Shown here piece after piece: positions 1-9,590 of a stretch of 64,000 bases of DNA. The notes under the pieces were generated by a model. That model saw only the letters and a program-made list of their open reading frames with translations, was not told where the DNA came from and made no database searches. This stretch comes from Fusobacteriaceae bacterium (GTDB taxonomy: Bacteria; Fusobacteriota; Fusobacteriia; Fusobacteriales; Fusobacteriaceae), in contig CAAFPW010000085.1 of NCBI GenBank assembly GCA_900764925.1, forward strand, positions 12,770 through 76,769. The letters run 5' to 3'. How positions within the stretch are numbered: the first letter of the stretch is position 1; every line of letters begins with the position of its first letter. The position numbers and the translations under genes are program-made.

Positions 1-1031
1 TTCCAATCTAAATAACAAAGATATCCATTTTCATTTAATAGTAAAACCATAGCTATGACTTTTAATTCAATCTTTTTTTTATCTGAAAGATAATTTATCT
101 CATCACTACTATATCCAAAATTTATATTTTTTCTTAAATAATTATAAAAATCCTCTAAAATTAACTCTAACTCTTTTACAATCTTTCTATTATTAAAAGA
201 GATAATCTCTACTATTTTTAATAAAACCTCATCAACATAGGAAGTCTTATCTTTTTTAACTTTTGGTTTTATAAGCCAACACTTTTCAAATTTATCATTC
301 TTTAACTGGAAAATATAGATTTTATCACCATTATAATCATATTCAGCATAAGTAGGAAATTTTAATTTTTTATCTTTTATTCCAAATGAATTTTTAATCA
401 ACTCATCTTTTGAGATTTTTTTATCTAATAAAATAGAATTTATCTGCTCTCTTTCAAAAGTTAAAAAATAAAATTTACTATCTGATAAATTATCAATAAT
501 TTGCAATAAAATAAAAGTATCAATATCATCTGTAACTTTTTCCCAAGTGTATAAATCATCATTAGTTGTCATATAGACAGGTGGATTTTCTAAAGATAAA
601 TCCTCCTTTTTTATTCCTGCATTCCATATCCCTTGATTTTCACTCCAAAATATCAGAAAATTATCTGTTTCTTTTAAAATCTTTTCTATCTCCTCTTCAG
701 GATAATCATCATCTTCTAATTGCTCTTTCAACCAATTATGAGAAAACTCAATATCTTCTAAATTTAAAATTTCACTAAAACAACTATTTATATCAAAATC
801 TCCACATTCATGATAATATCTTTTTAAAACTCTGGGTAAGTCAGTTTTTAATCTAATCTCAGTTTTGTATATCTGTTCCCAACTTATTTTATAACTCCCC
901 TTATTTGCAAAAACTTTTTCTACAATTGGATTATTAAAAAAAGTATCTGTATTCGTCATATTTACTCTATTATTTTCTTTTCTATATAACAATTTGACTA
1001 TATGTTCTGCTGATAAATTATATCTCTCCAT
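1..1031 (-). CDS. Hypothetical protein, SUKH/SMI1-like (3' end beyond window)
   Basis: I read this frame directly: it opens with ATG at 1031 behind an AGGGGG ribosome site and stays free of stops to position 1, so 343 codons are visible and the C-terminus lies outside the window. The protein is acidic and lacks a signal peptide or membrane segment. A central stretch containing ENQGIWNAG, followed by ENPPVYM and a WEKVTDDIDTF-like segment, resembles the core of SUKH/SMI1-KNR4 proteins, which often act as immunity proteins against polymorphic toxins. That assignment is by eye. It is the most distal visible member of the minus-strand array, 15 bases downstream of the next gene. Confidence 0.6.
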   Translation of the reverse strand, partial: MERYNLSAEHIVKLLYRKENNRVNMTNTDTFFNNPIVEKVFANKGSYKISWEQIYKTEIRLKTDLPRVLKRYYHECGDFDINSCFSEILNLEDIEFSHNWLKEQLEDDDYPEEEIEKILKETDNFLIFWSENQGIWNAGIKKEDLSLENPPVYMTTNDDLYTWEKVTDDIDTFILLQIIDNLSDSKFYFLTFEREQINSILLDKKISKDELIKNSFGIKDKKLKFPTYAEYDYNGDKIYIFQLKNDKFEKCWLIKPKVKKDKTSYVDEVLLKIVEIISFNNRKIVKELELILEDFYNYLRKNINFGYSSDEINYLSDKKKIELKVIAMVLLLNENGYLCYLDW

Positions 1032-1046
1032 AATTCCCCCTACTAT

Positions 1047-1745
1047 TTAAGAGTGTTGTTCTTTTAAATAAATGATATCATCTTTCTCATCATATAAAAG
1101 ACCTACTATCTCTCCCCACATTGTGAACTCTACAACATCCACTCCCATTACACACATATCTTCAGTAGGTACTGGTGTCAATTCTAATTCATATTCAATA
1201 TTAATAAAGAAATCTCCCAAACAATTTATCAATTCTTCTTTATCTATAAATAAATCTTCTTCAGGAGTTATTCCATAGTTTTCTGTAAGAGCTTTTACAG
1301 AAACTATTTTTTTATTAAGCTCATAATAGTATTTTGCCATATTATAACAATAAAAACTTTCAATATAATATTCTAAATCTTGTTCCTCTTCAAAAGTTAT
1401 TTTCTCTATTTTAGATGAAATATTTTTTACATAGTTAGCTATTTTTATCTTTTTATCAAGATAACATTTCTTATTTTCTTCAAAATCTTTCTCTAAAAAC
1501 TCATAGACTTTCTCAATATCATTTTTTCCAAAGCAATCTAAATCTCCTAAAAATTCATATTTCCCATCTTTTAACTTAAAACCAAAACAATCATTCTCTG
1601 CAAACTTATAATTTTTTATACAAAATATCCCATCAACTGTTAAATAATGATAATCTCCTATTGTACAAATAGGTTTAAAGTAATATTTTAATTTTTCATC
1701 TATAAAAACATCTTTATAATCAGGAAAAAATTTTACATTCTCCAT
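1047..1745 (-). CDS. Hypothetical acidic protein, immunity-like context
   Basis: A 232-residue soluble protein starting at an ATG behind GAGGT. I do not recognise the family. It is rich in Glu, Asp, Lys, Phe and Tyr, and has no signal peptide or membrane segment. The C-terminal part contains a compact beta-rich stretch (VMGVDVVEFTMWGEIVGLL). Composition, size and tight spacing (15 bases to the next gene) match its immunity-like neighbours, so an immunity role is possible but inferred only from context. Confidence 0.6.
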   Translation of the reverse strand: MENVKFFPDYKDVFIDEKLKYYFKPICTIGDYHYLTVDGIFCIKNYKFAENDCFGFKLKDGKYEFLGDLDCFGKNDIEKVYEFLEKDFEENKKCYLDKKIKIANYVKNISSKIEKITFEEEQDLEYYIESFYCYNMAKYYYELNKKIVSVKALTENYGITPEEDLFIDKEELINCLGDFFINIEYELELTPVPTEDMCVMGVDVVEFTMWGEIVGLLYDEKDDIIYLKEQHS

Positions 1746-1759
1746 ATTTTTACCTCACT

Positions 1760-2084
1760 TTATTCAGAAAAATCTGTTAATAATTCTTCTCTAATATCCA
1801 ACTATATTTTTTTAGTTTTTAACTTTTTAATAGCTCTATCTAATCCTGTTATATCAAACTCTATATAGCAAGACAATAGATTTCTATCTTTATCTATGAG
1901 AAATATATATATTTACAATTCCAACTCTTTCAAATTCAATAGGGTGTTCAGTTACTATTTTAACTTTTGTTCTTTGAATTGTTTTATCCTCATCAATTTT
2001 TTAATAAAGGTTCTGTTTTGTTGCATAGGTAAAATCATATCATATTTTCTATCTAGTCCCCATTTAGTAAAAGAAGGAGTAAGG
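1760..2084 (-). pseudogene. Remnant of an unknown gene, two frameshifts and one stop
   Basis: This 318-base stretch between genes has no intact ORF but three minus-strand fragments that read on from each other in different frames. From about 2084 one frame reads TPSFTKWGLDRKYDMILPM and continues to about 2000. A second frame (about 1997 to 1905) reads IDEDKTIQRTKVKIVTEHP and on. A third (1903 to 1760) reads FLIDKDRNLLSCYIEFDITG, meets an in-frame TAG, then continues LDIREELLTDFSE to a stop. Protein-like composition across two frame changes is best explained by a decayed gene. No start is seen. Its 5' end overlaps the last codons of the upstream exported-protein gene, so that gene may have been cut short in the same event. 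Confidence 0.65.
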
Positions 2085-2768
2085 CATTTGATTTAATATA
2101 TTTATTTTAAAAGCTTTATTTTCTAAATCAAAATAGATAGTTATACTTTTTTCATAGTTATCTATATTTTTCACAATCATATATTCTGTTGAAATTTTAA
2201 ATTCAGGATGATTTCTATAATTTGTTGGTACATGTGTCCATCCATCACTCAAAGGATAATCTCTAATTAAAATATCTGGTGTTAAACTCTTTAACTCTTT
2301 ATTATTTAACTTAATACTTGTATGTGTTTTATCATAAAAAACAACAATAGAATTAACTATTCCCTCTTCAATTTTCTGATGTGGCTCATCATCTTCAGAA
2401 ATATTTTGATTTGTTATTGTTACTTCTAAAAATACTCCCTCTTTTTCTAAAAGTCGAATGATTGTTCCACCTTTAAGAATACTCACTCCATCTTTTGACA
2501 GTGACCAATCTGTACGCATATTATAGTAATCTTCTCCAACTAATGGACTTAAAAAATATGGTTTTTTATCACTTATCTTCCAACCATCATTAATAAGTTC
2601 TTTTAAAGTACTTGGTATAGAAAAATCTTTACCATCAATATTAAGTCCAAAGTTAGCATTATTCTTGCTTGAATCTCCTTCTAAATTAGTTGAAATATTA
2701 GAGTTTCCTGATACTGTTATAGAAATAGTTAATAAAAAACAGATTGTTCCCATTAAAATTCTTTTCAT
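2064..2768 (-). CDS. Exported hypothetical protein
   Basis: A 234-residue protein with an N-terminal signal peptide (MKR followed by a hydrophobic run to about residue 20) and no lipobox Cys, so probably secreted or periplasmic. The rest is soluble, with a repeated theme of a segment ending in GW (LKELINDGWKIS; PLSDGWTHVP). ATG lies behind AGGAGG. Family not recognised. The last residues (NQMPYSFFY) run into the neighbouring pseudogene, so the true C-terminus may have been replaced. It lies 72 bases downstream of the MORN-repeat gene. Confidence 0.6.
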   Translation of the reverse strand: MKRILMGTICFLLTISITVSGNSNISTNLEGDSSKNNANFGLNIDGKDFSIPSTLKELINDGWKISDKKPYFLSPLVGEDYYNMRTDWSLSKDGVSILKGGTIIRLLEKEGVFLEVTITNQNISEDDEPHQKIEEGIVNSIVVFYDKTHTSIKLNNKELKSLTPDILIRDYPLSDGWTHVPTNYRNHPEFKISTEYMIVKNIDNYEKSITIYFDLENKAFKINILNQMPYSFFY

Positions 2769-2840
2769 TGATACTCCTCCTAAATTATCCTAAAAATAAT
2801 CTTTTCCAAATATGGATATATCAAATTTTTTACTCTTTTC

Positions 2841-3770
2841 TTAATCAGAAACCTCTTTTATAGTTATTTCCTCATTATTCTCACCAATAGGCTCACTTAT
2901 AATTATTCTTTCATCTTGTTCATCATAGATAGTTCCATCTCTATTAAATCTTTGCTCTTCTATAATATATCCATCTTTTATTTTAGCTTTTAATTGAGGG
3001 GTTCCATCTTCATAATAAACTTCGTGAACTCCTTCTTGAATATTATTTTTAAACTCCTGCCTTGTCCATAAATTTCCATTCTCATAATAATCTTCTTTTA
3101 ATCCATTGAGTTCTCCAGCTTTATAATTTACTATTGATTGTAAATTACCTTTCTCTAAATAAAATTTCCACTCTCCATCTGGTAAATTTTCCTTATAATT
3201 TCCTGTAAGTCTTATATTTCCATTTTCATAGTACTCTTTGTACTCTCCACTCAATTCTCCATTTGCATAGTAAGTTTCCGCTTGTAATTTTTCATTTGGA
3301 TAATATATTCTATACTCTCCATCTAAAATACCATTTTTATAATTTACTGATATCCTAATTTTCCCTGTATCATTATAGAATTGTTCTGTAATTCCATCTC
3401 TCTCTCCATCTTTAAAGATGGCATTATCTATTAAAACTCCATCTTCAGTATATAATTGAAAAAGTCCATTTTGTTTTCCCTCTTTCCAATGACCTATCTC
3501 TTTTATCTGATTTTTATAATATATTACATTTAATCCGTCTAACTCCCCATCTTTATAAGAGTAGATATTCAAATATAAATCACTTTCACTTTTAACTCTT
3601 CCACTAAATAATTTTCCACTCTCATCATACAGTTTAGAGTTAATATTTTGAAGTCTGAACTCATCTTCTGCTGGTAAATATCTATAAAAGGAGTATCTAT
3701 TTTGATAAATATAAGTTCCTACTGCTATCCCAACTAAAACTATAGTACCTAAAATTATTTTTCCTTTCAT
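2841..3770 (-). CDS. Membrane-anchored MORN-repeat protein, YwqK family
   Basis: A 309-residue protein with an N-terminal membrane anchor or signal (residues about 5-22), then roughly ten MORN-like repeats of about 22 residues with the pattern YY-nG-hhh-Y-G-hDG-h-h-YY (for example YKNGILDGEYRIYY, YANGELSGEYKEYY). This pattern is characteristic of YwqK-family proteins annotated as antitoxin or immunity partners. Start ATG follows a GAGGGGG ribosome site. It shares the orientation and short gaps of its neighbours, fitting an envelope-located member of the immunity-like array. The antitoxin function is family knowledge, not shown here. Confidence 0.8.
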   Translation of the reverse strand: MKGKIILGTIVLVGIAVGTYIYQNRYSFYRYLPAEDEFRLQNINSKLYDESGKLFSGRVKSESDLYLNIYSYKDGELDGLNVIYYKNQIKEIGHWKEGKQNGLFQLYTEDGVLIDNAIFKDGERDGITEQFYNDTGKIRISVNYKNGILDGEYRIYYPNEKLQAETYYANGELSGEYKEYYENGNIRLTGNYKENLPDGEWKFYLEKGNLQSIVNYKAGELNGLKEDYYENGNLWTRQEFKNNIQEGVHEVYYEDGTPQLKAKIKDGYIIEEQRFNRDGTIYDEQDERIIISEPIGENNEEITIKEVSD

Positions 3771-3797
3771 ATTTTACCCCCTCATTTACATTCTCAA

Positions 3798-4271
3798 TCA
3801 TAATATCATCTTAGTAATTTTTAAGGTAAAAGATACTATTAAAAACACTACTCCTACTCCTATCAAAATATACTCTCTTCCCTTATTTGTTCCATCTTCA
3901 GCTAGCCAAAATTCTTTAGGATTATTTCTATTTACTAATAGTTTATACTCTTTTCCAATCTCATATTCTATGTAATTAACATTTTTTAATTTTTTCATAA
4001 ACTTTTTAGTTATTTTTGGTGCTTCATTAATATTCATATTTTTCAATTTTTCTATTTTTTCTTTACTATTATAAACTCCCCTATATTCCTCTTCATAAGT
4101 TATCCCATTTACTACATATCTAAATACGGGAAAATATTTTCTTACTGTTGTAGAATACCTATAATCTATAAGTATTCCATTTATATAAAAACTTTCTTCA
4201 GCAGTTTTATTATATTGAAAAAGATTAAAACATCCAATAACAATTAAGATTACTCCTATTATGTTAGTCAT
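3798..4271 (-). CDS. DUF3592-like membrane protein
   Basis: A 157-residue protein with one N-terminal (about 3-18) and one C-terminal (about 134-152) transmembrane helix flanking a soluble beta-rich domain. The middle has the pattern PVFRYVVNGITYEEEY followed by IGKEYKLLVNRNNPKEFWL, which is the usual layout of DUF3592 proteins (property-to-value beta strands followed by a YNPxNP-like motif). Function of the family is unknown. ATG is preceded by GAGGATGA. Confidence 0.65.
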   Translation of the reverse strand: MTNIIGVILIVIGCFNLFQYNKTAEESFYINGILIDYRYSTTVRKYFPVFRYVVNGITYEEEYRGVYNSKEKIEKLKNMNINEAPKITKKFMKKLKNVNYIEYEIGKEYKLLVNRNNPKEFWLAEDGTNKGREYILIGVGVVFLIVSFTLKITKMIL

Positions 4272-4289
4272 AATTTCATCCTCATTGTT

Positions 4290-4619
4290 CTACCAATCTC
4301 TTTCTCTTATAGCTTCTTCTATATCTATATCAATTCCAAAATATTCAAGTATTTTCTCTACTGTTACTCCTATACTATCTCTTGCTACTGTTTCTATCTC
4401 ACTATCATTTTCATCAAACTCTTCTTGTAAGTCATTAATTTTTTCTGTCATCTCATCAAGTTTTTCTTGAACTTCCTCTAAATCTTCATACTCTTCCTTT
4501 TCTAAAAATTCAACTACTTCAACTATACAATCTTTTATCTTATCTACTAAAAATTTTGGATAGTAATCATCATTATACATATCTTTTAAATAAATAAAAT
4601 CTTCATTTAATTTTTTCAT
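4290..4619 (-). CDS. DUF5713-like small acidic protein
   Basis: A 109-residue acidic protein. The N-terminus (YLKDMYNDDYYPKFLVDKIK) is the signature I associate with DUF5713, a family common in immunity-gene clusters; the remainder is helical with coiled-coil-like Glu/Leu periodicity. Its start codon overlaps the stop of the upstream SUKH-3-like gene in an ATGA arrangement, implying translational coupling. Confidence 0.7.
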   Translation of the reverse strand: MKKLNEDFIYLKDMYNDDYYPKFLVDKIKDCIVEVVEFLEKEEYEDLEEVQEKLDEMTEKINDLQEEFDENDSEIETVARDSIGVTVEKILEYFGIDIDIEEAIRERDW

Positions 4620-5179
4620 TCTACCACCTCATACTCTCCTATAAATTGATTTTTCCCTCCATGTTCAAAGGTTAAGTAAACCTCATCACTAGGAAATTTT
4701 ATCATATCCTCTAAAAACTCCAAGCAGGAATTATACTCCCTCATCATATCATTACAAGGAAATGTATAGTAAAACTTCCCTCTTTCATCTATCCAAAGAG
4801 TCCCTTCTACATGCCAAGCTGTATAAGCTAAGGGGAGAGCTGTATCCTCTACATCATTAGGTAACAGTTCTCTCTCATCTTCTAAGTCAAAGGTATCATC
4901 ATAACAGTCATCTAAATAATATCCTGTATCAAATTCAAAATCATATCCACCTACATGCTCATGTCCTAAGCTATCAATCCATTTGAAGTACCAAGCTCCC
5001 TTTATTCCATAAAATTCCTTGAAAAATCTATCAGCATACTCATTATATTTTAAATTATTTCTCTCATAGTAGTATGAAAAACCTTGAGTATCTACCTCTC
5101 TATTTTCATACCAACCACTCAATTTTAAAACTTGAAGAGCAAGAGATTTTTTACTATTTAACTTGTATATCTTAGCCAT
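4616..5179 (-). CDS. SUKH-3-like immunity protein
   Basis: A 187-residue soluble protein. N-terminal LSGWYENREVDT resembles the GWxxxRxVD motif that opens SUKH-3 domains, and a FFKEFYGIKG segment matches the following FLxxFGG region. SUKH-3 proteins are predicted immunity proteins of polymorphic toxin systems. The protein ends with a compact acidic strand region. It overlaps the following gene by 4 bases. Family call is by motif inspection. Confidence 0.65.
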   Translation of the reverse strand: MAKIYKLNSKKSLALQVLKLSGWYENREVDTQGFSYYYERNNLKYNEYADRFFKEFYGIKGAWYFKWIDSLGHEHVGGYDFEFDTGYYLDDCYDDTFDLEDERELLPNDVEDTALPLAYTAWHVEGTLWIDERGKFYYTFPCNDMMREYNSCLEFLEDMIKFPSDEVYLTFEHGGKNQFIGEYEVVE

Positions 5180-5215
5180 CTTATACCTCTCAATAACTTT
5201 ATTTTTATTTAGCTG

Positions 5216-5797
5216 CTACTCCTCTATAATATCACAAAGTTTATCAAGAAAAATAGCAACCTCATCAGGTATTCCCTCTTCCCATTTAGGACTTTCTAAT
5301 ATTTCTCCTTCTAAAGCAATATACATCTCTTTAGGTATCTCTCTTTTCATCTCATCTTCATCAACTTCTTCTGTCCAATCATACCCTGAATTATATGGGT
5401 CACTCTTAGGGTCAAAAGCATATTTTTGATTTTTATAAAATCCTGAAATATAATTTTTTTCAAGAGTTTCAACAATATCATAATCTTCTAAAGCCCAAGA
5501 ATCATCTTCTTCACACTCTTTTCTATCTTTATATTTTTTAAAAAATTGAGGATTCATATACCAATATAAAAATAGAGCTGTTCCTTTGTCAGTATCTGGC
5601 TGTTCTGCTATCCATTTAATAACTTCTTTAGAGTTATCAAAGTTCCAATCTATTGCTAAAAGTTGTCTTGATTCTGGAGAATTTTTCTTTAGATAATCTA
5701 TAATCAATTCAGCTTCTAACTCATCAAATTCATCTTCATAAATTTCTATATTTTCCCAATCAAAATCTTCTCTTAAAATATTTTCTACTTTTAACAT
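5216..5797 (-). CDS. DUF4274-like protein
   Basis: A 193-residue acidic protein. The stretch SRQLLAIDWNFDNSKEVIKW then DKGTALFLYWYMNP matches the DUF4274 pattern (NWD-G followed by a DxGTAL helix). DUF4274 proteins are of unknown function and often sit among immunity genes. The N-terminal 40 residues are strongly acidic. ATG lies behind AGGAGG, 12 bases after the upstream stop. Confidence 0.65.
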   Translation of the reverse strand: MLKVENILREDFDWENIEIYEDEFDELEAELIIDYLKKNSPESRQLLAIDWNFDNSKEVIKWIAEQPDTDKGTALFLYWYMNPQFFKKYKDRKECEEDDSWALEDYDIVETLEKNYISGFYKNQKYAFDPKSDPYNSGYDWTEEVDEDEMKREIPKEMYIALEGEILESPKWEEGIPDEVAIFLDKLCDIIEE

Positions 5798-5809
5798 AAT
5801 TTTATCCTC

Positions 5810-6412
5810 CTATAGCTTTTCTAAGATTTCTTTTGCAAGATTTTTAATTTTTCCATCTTCAACAGTTAAAAATTTTTTTATAATATCTTTACTATTTTCT
5901 ACTATAAAGTTAGTATAATAAAAAGCACTATTAAATTCTTTCTCTAAATTTTCTTCTTCAAAATGTGCTTCTATATATTCTTCATATTCTTCTTCATCTT
6001 CAAAATCTTCTAAATCTAAACCTATATCAAAAAACTCTTCCATATTTAGATAAATTTCTAAATTATTAAAAGAATCTTTACCTAAAGCATTTTCTTTAAT
6101 AAATTTTAAAGTTTCTACTATTAATTTATATATTCCTAATAGATAATAAAATTCCTCTTTTTTACTTCCATACTCTTTTTCTAATTCCCTAGTTAAAAAT
6201 ATCATAACAAAAGGAGTTAATGTCCAAAGAGTTGACTGGTGTTCTATCTCATTTTCTATATTTTTTAGAACTTTTAAATTAAGAAGATTTCCTTTTTTTA
6301 TCTCTTCTCCTATCTTTTTTCCACAACTGTAAGCTCCAAAGAGTTTAGTCCATTTTATTTCTTCTGGTTTTACCTCTCTTATATATTTAAGATTTTTTTC
6401 TCTATTATCCAT
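5810..6412 (-). CDS. HEAT-like hypothetical protein
   Basis: A 200-residue, all-helical-looking acidic protein. The opening (WTKLFGAYSCGKKI, then a helix ending EIEHQSTLWTLTPF) resembles HEAT-like proteins in which an AYG motif is followed by HQGTVYxATxPxxPFL. The C-terminal half has a very acidic run around residues 130-160. It starts 2 bases after the stop of the DUF4299-like gene. No enzymatic motif is visible. Confidence 0.55.
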   Translation of the reverse strand: MDNREKNLKYIREVKPEEIKWTKLFGAYSCGKKIGEEIKKGNLLNLKVLKNIENEIEHQSTLWTLTPFVMIFLTRELEKEYGSKKEEFYYLLGIYKLIVETLKFIKENALGKDSFNNLEIYLNMEEFFDIGLDLEDFEDEEEYEEYIEAHFEEENLEKEFNSAFYYTNFIVENSKDIIKKFLTVEDGKIKNLAKEILEKL

Positions 6413-6414
6413 AA

Positions 6415-7335
6415 TTATCCCTCTAACAAATTATATAAATTCTTAATTTCTTCTTTCTCCAAAGGTTCTATTATAATATATTCTCCATCTATAAAAAAAT
6501 ACTTATCTTTAGGTAAATTTTCTATAAATTTAGTATAATCTACATCTCCTAACATTTCATAAGAATTTTCATCATCAGGATTTCCATTTATAACTACTAG
6601 AACTAATCTCCAAAATTTTACATCTTCATTTTTAACTATATTAAAGTTTTCATATTCAACACTTGGTTTAAAAGGCAAAATTGTTCTTACACTCTCAGTT
6701 AATGTATATACTCCAAATATCTCTCCATCATTATTTTTATAAAAATTTTGATTTGCAGAATATGCATCTATATATTGAGTTCCTGTTATAAGTTTACTAA
6801 AAGTTTCTATAGGATTTTCAGAGTTTTTTATACTCTCTAATAATTCATTATTAAAAGAAATAGGTCTATATATTCCATATAATTTAGAAATTTCACTTCC
6901 TTCTTCCTTGAGATTTTTTTCTAAACTTTGTATTCCATACTCTATATCTTCAATATATGGGTAATTTCTGATAGTTTCTAAAGTATATTCCTTCCCATGT
7001 TCATTTACTATCTTATTATTTTCCAAAAATTCTCCTAGTTTTTCAATAAATTCAAATACTACTTCCCAATCTCCAATACTACAAGGAGTAAAAACTCTTA
7101 TTCCATAATATTTATTTTCTTTATTATATGAAAGTTCAAAACCTCTAGCACTTTTTCCACATTCTCCAAGAAGAATACATTCAAAGTTTTCTAACTTCTC
7201 ATTTAAAAATTCTTCTATATTCTCATCAGCTTCATCTAAATTATATTGAGAAATAGTCCCTCCTATTTCCAAGACTTTTTCTGGAGTTATACTTTCTTTA
7301 TTGTTTAAATTTTTTATAAAAAAACTTATACTCAT
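6415..7335 (-). CDS. DUF4299-like protein
   Basis: A 306-residue soluble protein opening MSISFFIKNLNNKES, which together with length and overall pattern recalls DUF4299 (about 300 residues, unknown function). It contains a CSIGDWEVVFEFIEKLGEFL segment and a C-terminal strand pair ending in an ISEP-like EYIIIEPL. ATG is preceded by TAGGAGGAC. It lies between YwqG- and HEAT-like genes in the immunity-like array. Family call is moderate. Confidence 0.55.
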   Translation of the reverse strand: MSISFFIKNLNNKESITPEKVLEIGGTISQYNLDEADENIEEFLNEKLENFECILLGECGKSARGFELSYNKENKYYGIRVFTPCSIGDWEVVFEFIEKLGEFLENNKIVNEHGKEYTLETIRNYPYIEDIEYGIQSLEKNLKEEGSEISKLYGIYRPISFNNELLESIKNSENPIETFSKLITGTQYIDAYSANQNFYKNNDGEIFGVYTLTESVRTILPFKPSVEYENFNIVKNEDVKFWRLVLVVINGNPDDENSYEMLGDVDYTKFIENLPKDKYFFIDGEYIIIEPLEKEEIKNLYNLLEG

Positions 7336-7368
7336 ATTTTGTCCTCCTAAAACCTTTATTTAAAATTC

Positions 7369-8259
7369 TTAACAGCAATCCCAATTATATATTACCTCAT
7401 CAAATTTAAGTTCTTTTAAATCTTTTTCTCTTATAAAGAAATTAGCTATTCCACAATCTCCCCACATAATTTCATGTTCATCTGTTCCTTCACTATCTAT
7501 TTGAAGAAGTAAAACTTCATACTCTTTATCTCTAATATCATTTTGAGTATAATCAGGATAACCACCTATCTTATGTCCAGCTCCAAACAATTTATCATTT
7601 AAGTTTTTATCTTCTTCTAAAATTTCATAAAAATCATAATATATATTATAACCTAAGTTATTTTTTCTATATTTTTCAAAAATCTCTTTGTACTCTTCTC
7701 CATTTTCTTTTTCAAATTTTTTCATCTCTTCTATAAAAAATTCTGAAAATCTATCATCTGAATCTGTACAATAACCATCTCTTAATTCAAATTTTAAAGA
7801 AAACTCTCCCTCTATTGGGAAATAATTATCTTCCTCTTCATAAGGTTTGTATTTCTCTAAAATTTCTTCCTCTGTTACGCTTTTATCTATCTCTTTATAA
7901 TAGACTACCTTATACCCATTTCCTAAAGGATTATCAAAATCAAGTCCAAAAACATCATCATTTAATATCCAGAATTGTAATATTCCCTCCTTCATAGGAT
8001 AGATATTATTTTCTGGTAACTCTTCTATATTTATTTGAGCAAGTAGTGTAAATTGTCTATTCTCTTTATCTCTTGGAACTTCCTTATCTTTTGGTAAATA
8101 TGGTAATCCTCCAAATTTACTTTGAAATAAACTAGGTTTATCATCTGATACTTTTATTTTAATCATAGGTTTTTTATTCTTCTCTAAAATATCCAAAGCA
8201 ATTTTTTTAATATCCTCATTAAACTTTAATTCTTTTTCACTTAATTCTTTCTTTGCCAT
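7369..8259 (-). CDS. YwqG-family (DUF1963) protein
   Basis: A protein of 296 residues. The segment KFGGLPYLPKDKEVPRDK followed by LLAQINIEELP and GILQFWI is diagnostic of YwqG/DUF1963, a beta-rich family of unknown function common in immunity clusters. C-terminal CGIANFFIREKDL also fits. The frame opens at a GTG (8268), but ATG at 8259 is preferred: it sits 8 bases after AGGAG, whose last bases overlap the stop of the upstream creD-like gene. Confidence 0.8.
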   Translation of the reverse strand: MAKKELSEKELKFNEDIKKIALDILEKNKKPMIKIKVSDDKPSLFQSKFGGLPYLPKDKEVPRDKENRQFTLLAQINIEELPENNIYPMKEGILQFWILNDDVFGLDFDNPLGNGYKVVYYKEIDKSVTEEEILEKYKPYEEEDNYFPIEGEFSLKFELRDGYCTDSDDRFSEFFIEEMKKFEKENGEEYKEIFEKYRKNNLGYNIYYDFYEILEEDKNLNDKLFGAGHKIGGYPDYTQNDIRDKEYEVLLLQIDSEGTDEHEIMWGDCGIANFFIREKDLKELKFDEVIYNWDCC

Positions 8260-8264
8260 CCATC

Positions 8265-9575
8265 TCACTCCTCTTGAAAATTTTCAATGTTTCTTGTAAT
8301 ATACATCATTACATAAAGAACCACCATCAATAATAGTGTTCCTGTCATAAGTGCATATTGTTCCATCTTTAAGATAGAATATAGTACTGCATATATTCCT
8401 GATAAAAATACTAACATTCCTATACCATAATTATTACTCTTAGTTACTGCTTTTATATACAATGAGTTTGGAATTACAACCATCAAAGTTGCTATAATAT
8501 AAGCTAATCCAAAACTAAAATACTCTGACATTGATAGTAATACTAAGTAAAATAGTGTGAGAGAAAAACCTACTACTCCATATTGGATATAATGAGTAAA
8601 TCTCTTACTAGTTACTTCAAAAATATATACTACAAAAAGACTTAACATTATAAAGAGCATACTATATTTTACAGCCCTCATAACCTGTCTATAATGAGTT
8701 ATTCCCCCATATAAATCTACTCCAACTTTTCCTTCTGATAGCTCTGACATTTCTGAATAAAATCCATCAGCAAAGTCCTGCTTATAATTTCTTACAAAAG
8801 AAGATATATCCCATACAGCTTTAAATCCAGATTCATCTATTATTTTTTCATTTGGTAGTACTCCATTAAAACTTGGAGCTTTCCAAGTAGATTCTACTTC
8901 AAAATGATTTTCTTTTCCAAAAGGTAAAATATTTATTCCTCCATTTCCTCTTAGATTTAACTTAATAGAAAAATTTATCTTTCCTTCTTCTAAATAATTT
9001 TTTCTTATAGTTCCTGATATTCCTGTACTTAAATTCCATTGTTTAAGACCAGTTCCTGATACTAAATATATATCTTCTCCTCCTACCTGAAATTTTTCAA
9101 TTTTCATTATAGATTTAGTATCTGTTATTCCTAATCCTATTCCAATATTATAGGGGTAGATATTAGCTGGTAATATATCCTTTAATTTAGGAAATTCTCC
9201 CTCTAATATAATATCTCCATTATAAACTGTTGTTTTATATATTCCTCTCTTTCTAACTTCATCTTTTAAATTTACTTTTACATTTAATTTATCTGGTAAT
9301 ACTATCCAATCTTTTACAGTATTTTTCTCTATCTTTTTTCCAGAATCATCATAACTTATCTCTTTATCACTATATGGAATTATTAAAAATGCTCCTGCAA
9401 TAGTTTGTTTTTTTCCCCATTCATTTCCTATCTCTTCCACCATATTTCTATATGAATAATCCCTTTCATCTATTATCCTGTTTATAAAGAACATTGGAAT
9501 TTGTAATAAGATGGCTAGAATAAAAAGAAATCCTATCTTTCGTACAAGGGAGTTATTCTTTTTTAAATTAATCAT
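8265..9575 (-). CDS. creD: CreD-family inner-membrane protein (copy 1)
   Basis: A 436-residue protein with the CreD layout: an N-terminal transmembrane helix (about 13-30), a long periplasmic domain (to about 300) containing GNEWGKKQTIAGAF and HYRQVMRAVKYS, then four to five C-terminal transmembrane helices with FEVTSKRFTHYIQYG. CreD proteins are envelope proteins of unclear biochemical role. The C-terminal half is nearly the same as the second copy at 12688-14007. Its stop abuts the YwqG start. Confidence 0.9.
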   Translation of the reverse strand: MINLKKNNSLVRKIGFLFILAILLQIPMFFINRIIDERDYSYRNMVEEIGNEWGKKQTIAGAFLIIPYSDKEISYDDSGKKIEKNTVKDWIVLPDKLNVKVNLKDEVRKRGIYKTTVYNGDIILEGEFPKLKDILPANIYPYNIGIGLGITDTKSIMKIEKFQVGGEDIYLVSGTGLKQWNLSTGISGTIRKNYLEEGKINFSIKLNLRGNGGINILPFGKENHFEVESTWKAPSFNGVLPNEKIIDESGFKAVWDISSFVRNYKQDFADGFYSEMSELSEGKVGVDLYGGITHYRQVMRAVKYSMLFIMLSLFVVYIFEVTSKRFTHYIQYGVVGFSLTLFYLVLLSMSEYFSFGLAYIIATLMVVIPNSLYIKAVTKSNNYGIGMLVFLSGIYAVLYSILKMEQYALMTGTLLLMVVLYVMMYITRNIENFQEE

Positions 9576-9590
9576 AAAACCACTCCTAAT

